DNA of 14,012 nucleotides, from positions 1-14,012 of the forward strand of contig JBPOJN010000039.1 in NCBI GenBank assembly GCA_052033505.1, in the 5' to 3' direction. The notes beneath the pieces were generated by a model, which was not told where the DNA came from, ran no database searches, and saw only the letters and a program-made list of their open reading frames with translations. The stretch is from JBPOJN01 sp052033505 (lineage in GTDB: Bacteria; UBA10199; JACPAL01; GCA-016699445). The position numbers were made by a program, and so were the translations under genes. Positions 1-6,888 of this stretch are shown in pieces. Positions within the stretch are counted from its first letter, which is position 1. Each line of letters opens with the position of its first letter.

Positions 1-1
1 C

Positions 2-778
2 GTCACGCGCTTCGATCGATCCGTGCTCGCCGTGACCAATCCGGCGGCCTCCCTGATCACGGCCTCGAAAGACGGCGTCTCCCGGGTTTTTCAGCGCTAT
101 CTTTTCCTTTCCGGCGTCGAAAAAGAAAATGAAGCGCTTCGCCTCGATAACTTTGAACTGCAAACGCGCCAGTCGTTCCTGTCCGAAATCGAAAAAGAAA
201 ATGAACGCCTGCGGGGTTTGGTCGACCTCAAATCCCGTTTTCCGCTTCAGAGTCTTGTTGCGCGCGTGATCTCGACGTCGCAGCAACCGCCGCATCAAAT
301 GATCACATTGAACAAAGGTCTCAAAGACGGCGTGGCTTTCCGCGACACGGTCGTCGTGCCCGAAGGCCTCGTCGGGCAGATCGTGCGTGTTTCGGCGGAC
401 TACAGCCAGGTGCTGCTGATCACCGATCCCTCCAGTGCGGTCGACGGACGCATCGATCTCACCGACGTTCCGGTGGGTGCCGCGACGACTGCGCGAGGCT
501 TGGTCGTAGGGAAGGCAAAAAAAATGGAGCTGAACCGCGAGTACTATTTAAGCGCCTTCGAATATTTAAGCCAAACCACCGAAATTCCGGAGCAGGCGGC
601 CGTCGTCACTTCGGGCATGGACGGCCTTTTCCCGCCGGGCCTTAGGATCGGAAACGTGGTCTCAAAGAAAAAGAAAAAGTTCGATATTTTTCAACAGGCG
701 GAAATTGTACCCGCGGTCGATTTCCGTACGCTCCAAGAAGTCTTGATCCTGAAATCGCAAAGCCCTCAAACTCCCTAG
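2..778 (+). CDS. mreC: Rod shape-determining protein MreC (5' partial)
   Basis: MreC is the periplasmic scaffold of the elongasome, linking the cytoplasmic MreB filaments to PBP2 and RodA. The reading frame is open to the window edge (first full codon at base 2), so the true start, cytoplasmic tail and membrane anchor lie upstream. A GTG at 23 is unlikely to be the start because MreC needs an N-terminal membrane helix that is absent here. What is visible is a charged coiled coil (bases about 110-230, with two near-identical EKENE.LR blocks), then the beta domain with the MreC-like stretch NKGLKDGV, followed by GLVGQIVRV and LLITDPSSAVDGRI. The C-terminal region holds the typical V.TSG.DGLFPPGLRIGNV signature, then a run of five lysines. 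The stop lies 6 nt before mreD, in the usual mreC-mreD-mrdA-rodA order. The family call is secure; only the start is missing. Confidence 0.93.
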   Translation, partial: VTRFDRSVLAVTNPAASLITASKDGVSRVFQRYLFLSGVEKENEALRLDNFELQTRQSFLSEIEKENERLRGLVDLKSRFPLQSLVARVISTSQQPPHQMITLNKGLKDGVAFRDTVVVPEGLVGQIVRVSADYSQVLLITDPSSAVDGRIDLTDVPVGAATTARGLVVGKAKKMELNREYYLSAFEYLSQTTEIPEQAAVVTSGMDGLFPPGLRIGNVVSKKKKKFDIFQQAEIVPAVDFRTLQEVLILKSQSPQTP

Positions 779-784
779 AGCCTC

Positions 785-1276
785 ATGAGACGTTTTTTAA
801 CCTACATCCTCTTTCTCTTCTTAGGTTTGGTGCTGGAAGGTGCATTGACTCACTTTCCCTTGGTCTCGGCCCGTTTCGACGTGGGATTAGTCTTGATCCT
901 GTACGCGTCGTTTTTCCTCTCGACCCGGCTCGGGGCCTTGGTCGTGCTGTTGACGGCTTTCGTCGAAGAAGCCGTGACGGCGCCGTTTCACGGCCCGAAA
1001 ATCCTCGCGTGCTTCGCCGTCTTTCTCTTGGTCAGGGCGACACGGCGGCAGATTTTTTTTCAGGGCGGTTGGTCCCAAGCTGTTTGGGTCGCTATCTTAA
1101 GCTTCGTGGTCAAGATCGGCGAAGTCCTGCTCTTGCGGTGGAAGGGTTACCCCGCGGCGAGTTCGGTTTTTCCCTTGGTGATCGCCTCTTTTTTTCAGGG
1201 TTTCTTGTCGCTTGCGATCTTTCCTTTGCTGGAAAAGAAGGAAAAGTCCGCTTGGAAAGAAGACTATGCCGCTTGA
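785..1276 (+). CDS. mreD: Rod shape-determining protein MreD
   Basis: This is a small inner-membrane protein of 163 residues, the normal MreD size, that partners MreC in the elongasome. It is almost wholly hydrophobic, with about five to six membrane segments: residues about 4-24, 30-50, 55-66, 72-84, 98-115 and 128-148. The C-terminal tail is short and charged. MreD is poorly conserved, so the call rests on size, topology and its position between mreC and mrdA. The ATG at 785 has only a weak purine stretch upstream, and translation is probably coupled to mreC, whose stop is 6 nt away. The 3' end overlaps the preferred mrdA start by 11 nt. Confidence 0.88.
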   Translation: MRRFLTYILFLFLGLVLEGALTHFPLVSARFDVGLVLILYASFFLSTRLGALVVLLTAFVEEAVTAPFHGPKILACFAVFLLVRATRRQIFFQGGWSQAVWVAILSFVVKIGEVLLLRWKGYPAASSVFPLVIASFFQGFLSLAIFPLLEKKEKSAWKEDYAA

Positions 1277-3188
1277 AATATCGGGAGACACGAAAGGCCG
1301 GTATGAAAAGCGGTTTCTGTTTTGTTACGCCGCTATTTTTCTGTTTTTTTTCGTCGCCGTCTGGCGTCTTTTTGACCTTCAGATCTTGAGGGGGAAAAAT
1401 TTTCGAATTTTCTCCGAAATCCATACAATGAAGGAAATCCGTGTGCCGGCGTCCCGCGGCATCATTTACGACCGCAACCGGATCCCAATCGCCGAGAGCC
1501 GCGCGTCTTTCGATCTGGTCGTCGTGCCGCAGCAAATCCGCAACCGCGCAACCTTGAAGACGGCGCTTTTTCAAATCGCGAAGGTCACGCCGGAGTCGTT
1601 CGATGAGATCCTTGCCAAGTTCAAAGGCCTGCCGCCTTATTATCCCGTCATTTTGCTTTCCGATATTCCCTATGACTTGGCCGCGAAGATCCGCGTGCTG
1701 AAGGGGCCCGAAGTGGAGTTAGCCGGTCCCGATCCGATGAAGACGGCGGATGCTTCCATTCAAGATTTGCGCGGCGTGGAAGTGCGGGCGCGCCCTTTGA
1801 GGTCCTACCCGCAGGGACCGATCGCGGCGACGACGTTGGGTTACATCGGCGAAGTTTCCGAAAAAGACTTGGCGCGCCTGAAAAGAGACGAACCGGGACG
1901 TTACGTGCCCGGAGACTTGATGGGGCAGGTGGGGCTGGAAAAATTCTGGGAAAAATATCTGCGCGGCTACGACGGCTACGAGCAAAAAGTCGTCGATGCC
2001 GTCGGGCGCCAGATTTTCAACGAAGACATCATTTCGCTTTTGAAAGAAGAAGAGGCCCAGCACGGCGACCATCTCGTGCTGACCTTGGACAGCCGCGTGC
2101 AAAAAGTGGCGGAAGAAAGTTTTATCGGAAAATCCGGCGGTCTCGTAGCGATCGATCCGCGTGACGGCAGCATTATCGCGATGGTCAGCGCTCCGTCTTA
2201 CGACCCGTCGCAATTGGTCTCAAACGTCTCTCACGGCTATTGGGCGGAGATGGTGTCGGATAAAAGAAAGCTCCTTCTCAACCGCGCCATCCAAGGCACG
2301 TATCCGCCCGCGTCCACATATAAGATCACGACGGGCATCGCGGCTCTGTCCGAGGGGCTCATCACGCCCCAGACGACGATCAATTGTCCGGGCGGGTTGC
2401 AGTACGGCGGCCGCTTCTTCAAATGTTGGAATAAAGGCGGGCATGGGGCTATTTCCTTGAGGCGCGCATTGGCGTCTTCGTGTGATACTTATTTTTATCA
2501 GCTGGGTTTGCGCCTCGGCGTAGACCGCATCGCGAAGTACGCGAACCTGTTGGGTTTGGGTATGAAGACCGGTCTCGATATCGACGGGGAAAAAGCGGGG
2601 CTGATCCCGACGGCGGAATGGAAGAAACGGGTCTTCAAGCAGGAATGGCAGCCGGGCGAAAACATCTCGATCTCGGTGGGCCAAGGCTACGACACCGTGA
2701 CGCCGCTGCAAAACGCCCTCATGATCGCGAGGGTAGGGACCGGACGCGTCATTAAACCGCATCTTTTGAAAGCCATCGAGGATGGGGAAGGTACGGTATT
2801 AAAAGAGCCTCCCGCGGAGAATTTCGAGACGTTGCCGATTCCTCAAAACATCCTGGCCGCCGTGCACGAAGGCCTCATGGACGTCGTCGAAAGTGGAGAG
2901 GGTACGGCGCGCCGGATCAAGATCCCGGGCATCAAGATCGCCGGTAAAACCGGCACCGCCCAGGTCATCAGTGAAGAAGGGAAATCGCGTGCGCGCGGCA
3001 TGAACACCGAAGACCACGCGTGGTTCGTCGCCTACGCCCCCGCCGATGCGCCGAAAATCGCGGTGGCTGCCATCGTCGAGCACGGCGGCTTCGGCGCCGC
3101 CGCCGCCGCTCCAATCGTGCGCAACGTCATCGAAAAATACCTGCAAATCGAGGGTGATCTCAAAACGGATTCTAAGGAAGGTCAATGA
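1266..3188 (+). CDS. mrdA: Penicillin-binding protein 2 (peptidoglycan D,D-transpeptidase MrdA)
   Basis: PBP2 is the class B transpeptidase that cross-links new lateral-wall peptidoglycan together with RodA. The 640-residue product has one N-terminal membrane anchor (residues about 16-34) and a dimerisation/pedestal region containing VPASRGIIYDRN. The transpeptidase domain has all three active-site motifs: S350-T-Y-K353, S405-C-D407 and K561-T-G563. The motif around the nucleophile reads YPPASTYK, with Ala where PPGST is commonest. I chose the ATG at 1266 because the anchor follows at a normal distance and a GGAAAGAAG stretch precedes it. The frame is open upstream to an ATG at 1212, which would add 18 basic residues but lie 65 nt inside mreD. 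The stop overlaps the rodA start in an ATGA junction. The C-terminal GAAAAAPI run is normal for the family. Confidence 0.95.
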   Translation: MPLEISGDTKGRYEKRFLFCYAAIFLFFFVAVWRLFDLQILRGKNFRIFSEIHTMKEIRVPASRGIIYDRNRIPIAESRASFDLVVVPQQIRNRATLKTALFQIAKVTPESFDEILAKFKGLPPYYPVILLSDIPYDLAAKIRVLKGPEVELAGPDPMKTADASIQDLRGVEVRARPLRSYPQGPIAATTLGYIGEVSEKDLARLKRDEPGRYVPGDLMGQVGLEKFWEKYLRGYDGYEQKVVDAVGRQIFNEDIISLLKEEEAQHGDHLVLTLDSRVQKVAEESFIGKSGGLVAIDPRDGSIIAMVSAPSYDPSQLVSNVSHGYWAEMVSDKRKLLLNRAIQGTYPPASTYKITTGIAALSEGLITPQTTINCPGGLQYGGRFFKCWNKGGHGAISLRRALASSCDTYFYQLGLRLGVDRIAKYANLLGLGMKTGLDIDGEKAGLIPTAEWKKRVFKQEWQPGENISISVGQGYDTVTPLQNALMIARVGTGRVIKPHLLKAIEDGEGTVLKEPPAENFETLPIPQNILAAVHEGLMDVVESGEGTARRIKIPGIKIAGKTGTAQVISEEGKSRARGMNTEDHAWFVAYAPADAPKIAVAAIVEHGGFGAAAAAPIVRNVIEKYLQIEGDLKTDSKEGQ

Positions 3189-4288
3189 TGGACAAAAGAC
3201 TAAAGTCTCATTTCCACTGGCCGCTTTTTTGGGTGACCTGTGCCTTGATCGGTGTCGGATTGCTCAATCTCTACAGCGCCACTTACAGTCTCTCCGAAGG
3301 CGGTGCGTCCTCGCTCTTCACATCACAAATGACATGGTTCGCGGTTGGCATTGTTTTAGCCACAATCATCATCTTCGTGGATTACCGCATCTTGATCCAC
3401 TTGGCTTATCCCGCTTACATCATTTCCGTTTTACTCCTGCTCGCCGTTTTCTTTTTCGGGAAAGAAGTCGCGGGCAATAAAAACTGGCTCATGATCGGGC
3501 CGTTTACGATGCAGCCGTCTGAGTTCGCCAAAATGGCGTTCATTATCGCGCTTGCGAAATATATTTCGGACCACACGCCGCGGGACGGCTACCGGTTGGG
3601 CGATCTGATCGTGCCGGGGTTGTTGCTAATTTTTCCATTGGCGTTGATTCTCTTGGAGAAGGATTTGGGCTCGAGTCTCTTTTTAATCCTGACGTTTTCT
3701 TCGTTGGTTTTGTTCGCCGGCGTCAAAAGAACGATCGTCGTCTGGTGTCTGGTGCTGACGTTGATCGGTGCGTTCGGTGCCTACAAAAAAGTTCTGAAAC
3801 CCCACCAAAAAGCCCGTATCCAGGCGTTTTTGCATCCGGATGAAGATCCCAAAGGCGCCGGCTATCATTTATTGCAGTCGAAAATCGCGGTCGGCTCGGG
3901 TCAATTCACCGGCAAAGGCTACCTCAAAGGTATGCACAATAAACTTCTTTACCTGCCGGAGAAGCACACTGATTTCATTTTCCCCGTCTGGGCCGAGGAA
4001 TGGGGTTTTTTGGGGGCGAGCATCGTCTTGGGGCTTTACGGCGTATTGTTGGTCATCGGCATCCAAACCGCCTCGAAAGCGAAGGAAACCTTCGGAATTT
4101 TCCTGGCGCTTGGCGTCACCGCGCTTTTTTTCTGGCAAGTCGTCATCAACATCGGCGGCGTCCTAGGACTCATGCCACTCACCGGAGTCACGCTCCCCAT
4201 GCTCTCCTACGGAGGCTCCTCGCTGATCACGATTTTCATCGGCGTCGGACTCTTGATGAACATCGCGATGCGGCGGTTTATGTTTTGA
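3185..4288 (+). CDS. rodA: Peptidoglycan glycosyltransferase RodA (SEDS family)
   Basis: RodA is the SEDS-family polymerase that makes glycan strands from lipid II in the inner membrane and works as a pair with PBP2. The 367-residue protein has about ten hydrophobic segments. Family signatures are GKEVAGNKNWL, QPSEFAKM, LLEKDLGSSLF, LPEKHTDFIF (its Asp, residue 263, matches the catalytic Asp of the family), WAEEWGFLGA and MPLTGVTLPMLSYGGSS. The start codon overlaps the mrdA stop by 4 nt. A second ATG follows directly at 3188. AAGGAAGG at 3174-3181 serves either start, so the first residue is uncertain by one. The gene ends one base before the stop of the opposing thioredoxin gene. It is called RodA rather than FtsW because of the adjacent mreCD-PBP2 genes. 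Confidence 0.95.
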   Translation: MMDKRLKSHFHWPLFWVTCALIGVGLLNLYSATYSLSEGGASSLFTSQMTWFAVGIVLATIIIFVDYRILIHLAYPAYIISVLLLLAVFFFGKEVAGNKNWLMIGPFTMQPSEFAKMAFIIALAKYISDHTPRDGYRLGDLIVPGLLLIFPLALILLEKDLGSSLFLILTFSSLVLFAGVKRTIVVWCLVLTLIGAFGAYKKVLKPHQKARIQAFLHPDEDPKGAGYHLLQSKIAVGSGQFTGKGYLKGMHNKLLYLPEKHTDFIFPVWAEEWGFLGASIVLGLYGVLLVIGIQTASKAKETFGIFLALGVTALFFWQVVINIGGVLGLMPLTGVTLPMLSYGGSSLITIFIGVGLLMNIAMRRFMF

Positions 4289-4618
4289 TTACAGCGCTTT
4301 TTGAACCAACGCCTCGATCTGCGCCTTAGGCACCGCTCCGACAACTTGATCGACCACCTTGCCGTCTTTGAAAAGGATGACGGTCGGGATGCCGCGGACG
4401 CCGAAGAGTGCTGGGGTGTTGGGGTTGCTGTCGATGTCGACTTTGAAGACTTCGAGTTTGCCGGCGTATTGATTGGCGACGTCATCGATGATCGGTGCTA
4501 GCGCGCGGCAGGGGGAGCACCAGGTGGCCCAAAAATCCACGAGAACGGGTTTGCCGCTCTTGAGCACTTCCTGTTCGAAATTTCCATCCGTCGTATTTTT
4601 CACGTTTTCTGAAGCCAT
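4289..4618 (-). CDS. trxA: Thioredoxin
   Basis: This is a 109-residue single-domain thioredoxin, the standard length, acting as a cytoplasmic dithiol-disulfide reductant. The fold signatures are PVLVDFWATW, the active site C34-S-P-C37, the buried VDID stretch, and the cis-proline loop RGIPT (Pro78) followed by ILFKDGK. The active site is WCSPC instead of the usual WCGPC. I chose the ATG at 4618 because AAGGAG sits just upstream on the minus strand and the protein then has normal thioredoxin length. An in-frame ATG at 4699 would add 27 residues with no family match. The gene is convergent with rodA at zero spacing and divergent from the radical SAM gene across 197 bp. The symbol reflects the family; other thioredoxin paralogues may exist in the genome. 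Confidence 0.94.
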   Translation of the reverse strand: MASENVKNTTDGNFEQEVLKSGKPVLVDFWATWCSPCRALAPIIDDVANQYAGKLEVFKVDIDSNPNTPALFGVRGIPTVILFKDGKVVDQVVGAVPKAQIEALVQKAL

Positions 4619-4644
4619 TTCGGATCTCCTTAGAGGTTGTTTTT

Positions 4645-4663
4645 CCAAATTAGGTTCATTTGG
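4645..4663. repeat. Inverted repeat CCAAAT-N7-ATTTGG in thioredoxin leader
   Basis: The arms at 4645-4650 and 4658-4663 are perfect, separated by 7 nt. Flanking T and A runs (TTTT on the left, GGAAAAA on the right) could extend it with a small bulge. It lies 27-45 nt upstream of the thioredoxin start, so it could be an operator or a weak leader hairpin. The function is not shown. Confidence 0.35.
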
Positions 4664-4690
4664 GGAAAAATCAACTCCATAAATAAAATA

Positions 4691-4718
4691 TTGACGCATC
4701 GTTCCTGATGATTGATAT
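4691..4718 (+). promoter_or_regulatory. Candidate sigma70-type promoter for the radical SAM gene
   Basis: TTGACG (4691-4696) matches five of six -35 consensus positions. TGATAT (4713-4718) is a weak -10 match at 16-bp spacing. Transcription would start near 4725, giving a leader of about 90 nt that includes the tandem repeat at 4751-4768. The -10 is poor and overlaps a palindrome, so this is tentative. Confidence 0.28.
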
Positions 4719-4750
4719 CAGCCCGACTTTAAATAGCTGAGTAAAATCAA

Positions 4751-4768
4751 ACGTTTAGAACGTTTAGA
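4751..4768 (+). repeat. Perfect tandem 9-bp repeat (ACGTTTAGA x2)
   Basis: Two head-to-tail copies of ACGTTTAGA lie at 4751-4759 and 4760-4768. The palindrome AAACGTTT (4749-4756) spans the start of the first copy. The element lies 48-67 nt upstream of the radical SAM start codon in the AT-rich spacer, a position suited to a regulator site. A 9-bp period is close to, but not exactly, one helical turn. The binding protein is unknown; the GbsR-type regulator two genes along is one candidate by proximity. Confidence 0.45.
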
Positions 4769-4815
4769 AAAGTAAAAACTTTAAATCAGGATTTTGATCA
4801 CGGGAGAAAAACTTT

Positions 4816-6840
4816 ATGGCCGTCGCTTACAAAGAGCTGGAAAAAATGCAATCGGAGGCGAACGAGAAAAAATCCGATGTGCCGATGAGCTATGATTCCA
4901 CGCCGGGACACTTAGCCTCTCAAAAATTAGCGCAGGGTGGATCGAAATGGGCGGAGAAGATCTTGGTCGGCCTCGCGCGCGGTGCCTGGCCTTTGTTCAA
5001 AGCCATCAACAAGATTCATCAAGGCAAGCCCTTCCAGCCCAAATGGGCGCCGGCGCCTCTGCTGAAGAAAAAAGAGAAGACGTTTCCTCAGCTCGGCTGG
5101 CCGCGCGTGACGGACTCTTTGTGTCCGCGGTGCGTTCAGGAAGCCCGCCAGGAAATCGTCTCCGGCATGAAGGACTACACGCATCTGATCAACGAGAATC
5201 CCGGCGAGATCAAGGCCGAGATCATCGAGCGCGACGGTAAGATCCTGATGGTGAAAGACTGCGCCAAACACGGGCATTTCGAAGATGTGATGGCGATCGA
5301 CGATAAGTTCCTGGAACGCATCGAAAAGCTTTATCCGGGTCGCGATTTCAAGTCGCCCTTGAGCAATCTCCGCAATCACGGCACGTCGTCCATCCAATAC
5401 GGACGCGGATCGGTGCTCACGGTCGACCTGACCAACCGCTGCAATATGATGTGCGATCCGTGTTTCATGGACGCTAACCAAGTCGGATACGTGCACGAGC
5501 TTTCTTGGGACGAGATCAGGGAGATTTTGGATAATTCGCTCAAAATCAAACCTCGCCGCCAGATGTCGGTGCAGTTCTCGGGCGGTGAGCCGACGTTGTC
5601 GCCGTATTTCCTCGACGCGGTGAAATACGCGAAGGACGTGGGGTATTTCAGCGTCCAGGCCGCGACCAACGGCATCGAGTTCGCCCAAAGTCCGGAATTC
5701 GCGCAGAAGGCCTATGAAGCCGGCATGCGTATCGCGTACCTCCAGTTCGACGGCGTGGGCAACGAGAACAACGAGCATCGCAAGATCTCGAATCTCTTCG
5801 ACGTGAAACTGCGCGCGATCACGAACCTGTACAACGCCGGCATCGACGTCGTGCTCGTCGTCACGATCGTGAACACGATCAACGACCACCAGGTCGGACC
5901 GATCATCGACTTCGCGATCCAGAACTCCGACAAGATAACGTTCGTATCGTTCCAGCCCGTCTCGTTCACGGGCCGCGATGAGGACGTGGCCGACGACGTG
6001 CGCGAGAAGCAGCGCTACACGCTTTCGCACTTGGCACATGACGTGAAGAAACAGACGGGAATTTCCGAGCCGTTGCGCGACTGGTTTCCTTTGTCGGCCT
6101 CAGGACCTTTTTCGGATTTGACCGATATCATGCAGGGACCGAATCAAGACTGGGGCACCCTCAAATGCGGCTGCCACCCGAACTGCGGCGTCGGCATGGG
6201 TTTGATGATCGACAAGCAGAAGAGGGAGTGGTTGCCTGTTTCCGAATTCGTGAATCTCGATCGTCTCCTCGAAGACGTAAAAGACATCAACGACGCGTTC
6301 CAGCCTCCTTGGCTCACGAAGCTCGAAGTCGCCTGTTCGATCTTGCGGAATTACCAACCGTCCAAAGCGCCGAAAGAAATGACGCTCAAGGACTTCGTCC
6401 GCAAGTTCGATAAGCAAAGCGGCGGCGGCCTCTCCGGCGGCAAGATCGACTACGGCGTCGGTGCGGAACGCAAGAAAGACCGCTGGCATTTCATGTTCGT
6501 GGCCGGCATGTGGTTCCAAGACCTCTTCAATTACGACTTCCGTCGCACCGAAATGTGCATCATCCCGTACGCGACGCAATTGGGCGAAGTGTCCTTCTGC
6601 GCCTACAACACGGGCGTGGGCTGGAGACAGATCATCGAGAACATGTTCAAGAACGCCTCCGTCGGCGACTGGTACCGTAAATACGGCCGCCATGGCGTCT
6701 ACGCGGGAAGCCGTCCGATGCCGGTGCCGGAGTTCGAGCACGCGGTGCGCTTGCCGAAGGAAATCGCGGAACGGGACCAATCGGCCTCTTGTGACGAATC
6801 CTCCGAAGGCGCGGACGCCGGATGCGGCTGTTCGCACTAG
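4816..6840 (+). CDS. Radical SAM protein, Tes (MJ0619)-like, probable lipid-modifying enzyme
   Basis: This is a 674-residue radical SAM enzyme. The SAM-binding cluster motif is C209-NMM-C213-DP-C216, preceded by LTVDLTNR. Next come FSGGEPTL (the SAM-contacting GGE motif), ATNGIEFAQSPE, YLQFDGVGNENNEHRK and VSFQPVSFTGR, all features I associate with the Tes group. That group contains archaeal tetraether lipid synthase MJ0619, formerly annotated as a pterin methyltransferase. An N-terminal C103-PR-C106 plus C149-AKHGH unit is a likely further metal site. C451-G-C453-HPN-C457, C507, C581 and C595 could ligate auxiliary clusters. Residues 45-69 form a possible amphipathic helix, and the tail ends in C670-G-C672-S-H. 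The start ATG has GGGAG 9 nt upstream. The radical SAM call is certain, the Tes-like assignment is from remembered family patterns, and the substrate is inferred. It is not HpnH, which is far shorter. Confidence 0.85.
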   Translation: MAVAYKELEKMQSEANEKKSDVPMSYDSTPGHLASQKLAQGGSKWAEKILVGLARGAWPLFKAINKIHQGKPFQPKWAPAPLLKKKEKTFPQLGWPRVTDSLCPRCVQEARQEIVSGMKDYTHLINENPGEIKAEIIERDGKILMVKDCAKHGHFEDVMAIDDKFLERIEKLYPGRDFKSPLSNLRNHGTSSIQYGRGSVLTVDLTNRCNMMCDPCFMDANQVGYVHELSWDEIREILDNSLKIKPRRQMSVQFSGGEPTLSPYFLDAVKYAKDVGYFSVQAATNGIEFAQSPEFAQKAYEAGMRIAYLQFDGVGNENNEHRKISNLFDVKLRAITNLYNAGIDVVLVVTIVNTINDHQVGPIIDFAIQNSDKITFVSFQPVSFTGRDEDVADDVREKQRYTLSHLAHDVKKQTGISEPLRDWFPLSASGPFSDLTDIMQGPNQDWGTLKCGCHPNCGVGMGLMIDKQKREWLPVSEFVNLDRLLEDVKDINDAFQPPWLTKLEVACSILRNYQPSKAPKEMTLKDFVRKFDKQSGGGLSGGKIDYGVGAERKKDRWHFMFVAGMWFQDLFNYDFRRTEMCIIPYATQLGEVSFCAYNTGVGWRQIIENMFKNASVGDWYRKYGRHGVYAGSRPMPVPEFEHAVRLPKEIAERDQSASCDESSEGADAGCGCSH

Positions 6841-6852
6841 GCATTCTCTTGA

Positions 6853-6881
6853 TTGACACCTCCGCAGGTCGTTTGTACCGT
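6853..6881 (+). promoter_or_regulatory. Candidate promoter producing a leaderless regulator mRNA
   Basis: A perfect -35 box TTGACA (6853-6858) is followed, at the ideal 17-bp spacing, by TACCGT (6876-6881), which matches the three most conserved -10 positions (T, A and final T). Initiation 7-8 bases beyond would fall at 6888-6889, on the A of the regulator's ATG, and no proper Shine-Dalgarno precedes that ATG. The site would give the regulator-hpn operon its own promoter, separate from the radical SAM gene. Confidence 0.4.
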
Positions 6882-6888
6882 CCGCGGA

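Larger units (their letters stand above)
4619..4815. other. AT-rich divergent intergenic region (trx / radical SAM gene)
   Basis: This 197-bp spacer is clearly richer in A/T than the flanking genes and should hold promoters for both divergent genes. Visible elements are an inverted repeat CCAAAT-N7-ATTTGG at 4645-4663 in the thioredoxin leader and a TTGACG...TGATAT promoter-like pair at 4691-4718. An inverted repeat CTGAT-N7-ATCAG at 4705-4721 contains the perfect palindrome TGATATCA (4713-4720). A perfect tandem 9-bp repeat lies at 4751-4768. No small gene with a convincing ribosome site was seen in it. Confidence 0.6.

Noticed and set aside
517..524. A8 run in mreC (and T8 in mreD near 1054) as a frameshift site
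   Set aside because: Both reading frames continue intact through the runs, and no alternative product or stimulating structure is evident.
1212..1265. Upstream ATG for mrdA giving 18 extra residues
   Set aside because: It lies far inside mreD and gives a basic stretch not typical of PBP2. The ATG at 1266 has a purine-rich site and a normal distance to the membrane anchor.
4261..4270. Perfect palindrome CATCGCGATG near the rodA end
   Set aside because: It lies in coding sequence, has no loop or T-run, and such a 10-bp palindrome can arise by chance from the local codons.
4619..4699. N-terminal extension of thioredoxin from an ATG at 4699
   Set aside because: The 27 extra residues have no family match, while ATG 4618 has a strong AAGGAG site and gives the standard length.
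4927..6039. 370-codon antisense open frame under the radical SAM gene
   Set aside because: Its composition (many His, Arg, Val, Asp) is that of the complement of a GC-biased gene. There is no recognisable domain, and the sense strand encodes a clear enzyme.
6100..6837. 245-codon antisense open frame under the 3' part of the radical SAM gene
   Set aside because: Same mirror-strand artefact, with no ribosome site or domain.
4816..6840. Radical SAM gene as HpnH (adenosylhopane synthesis), suggested by nearby hpn genes
   Set aside because: HpnH is about half this length and lacks the N-terminal Cys pair and the C-terminal Cys blocks seen here. The motifs fit the Tes-like group better.
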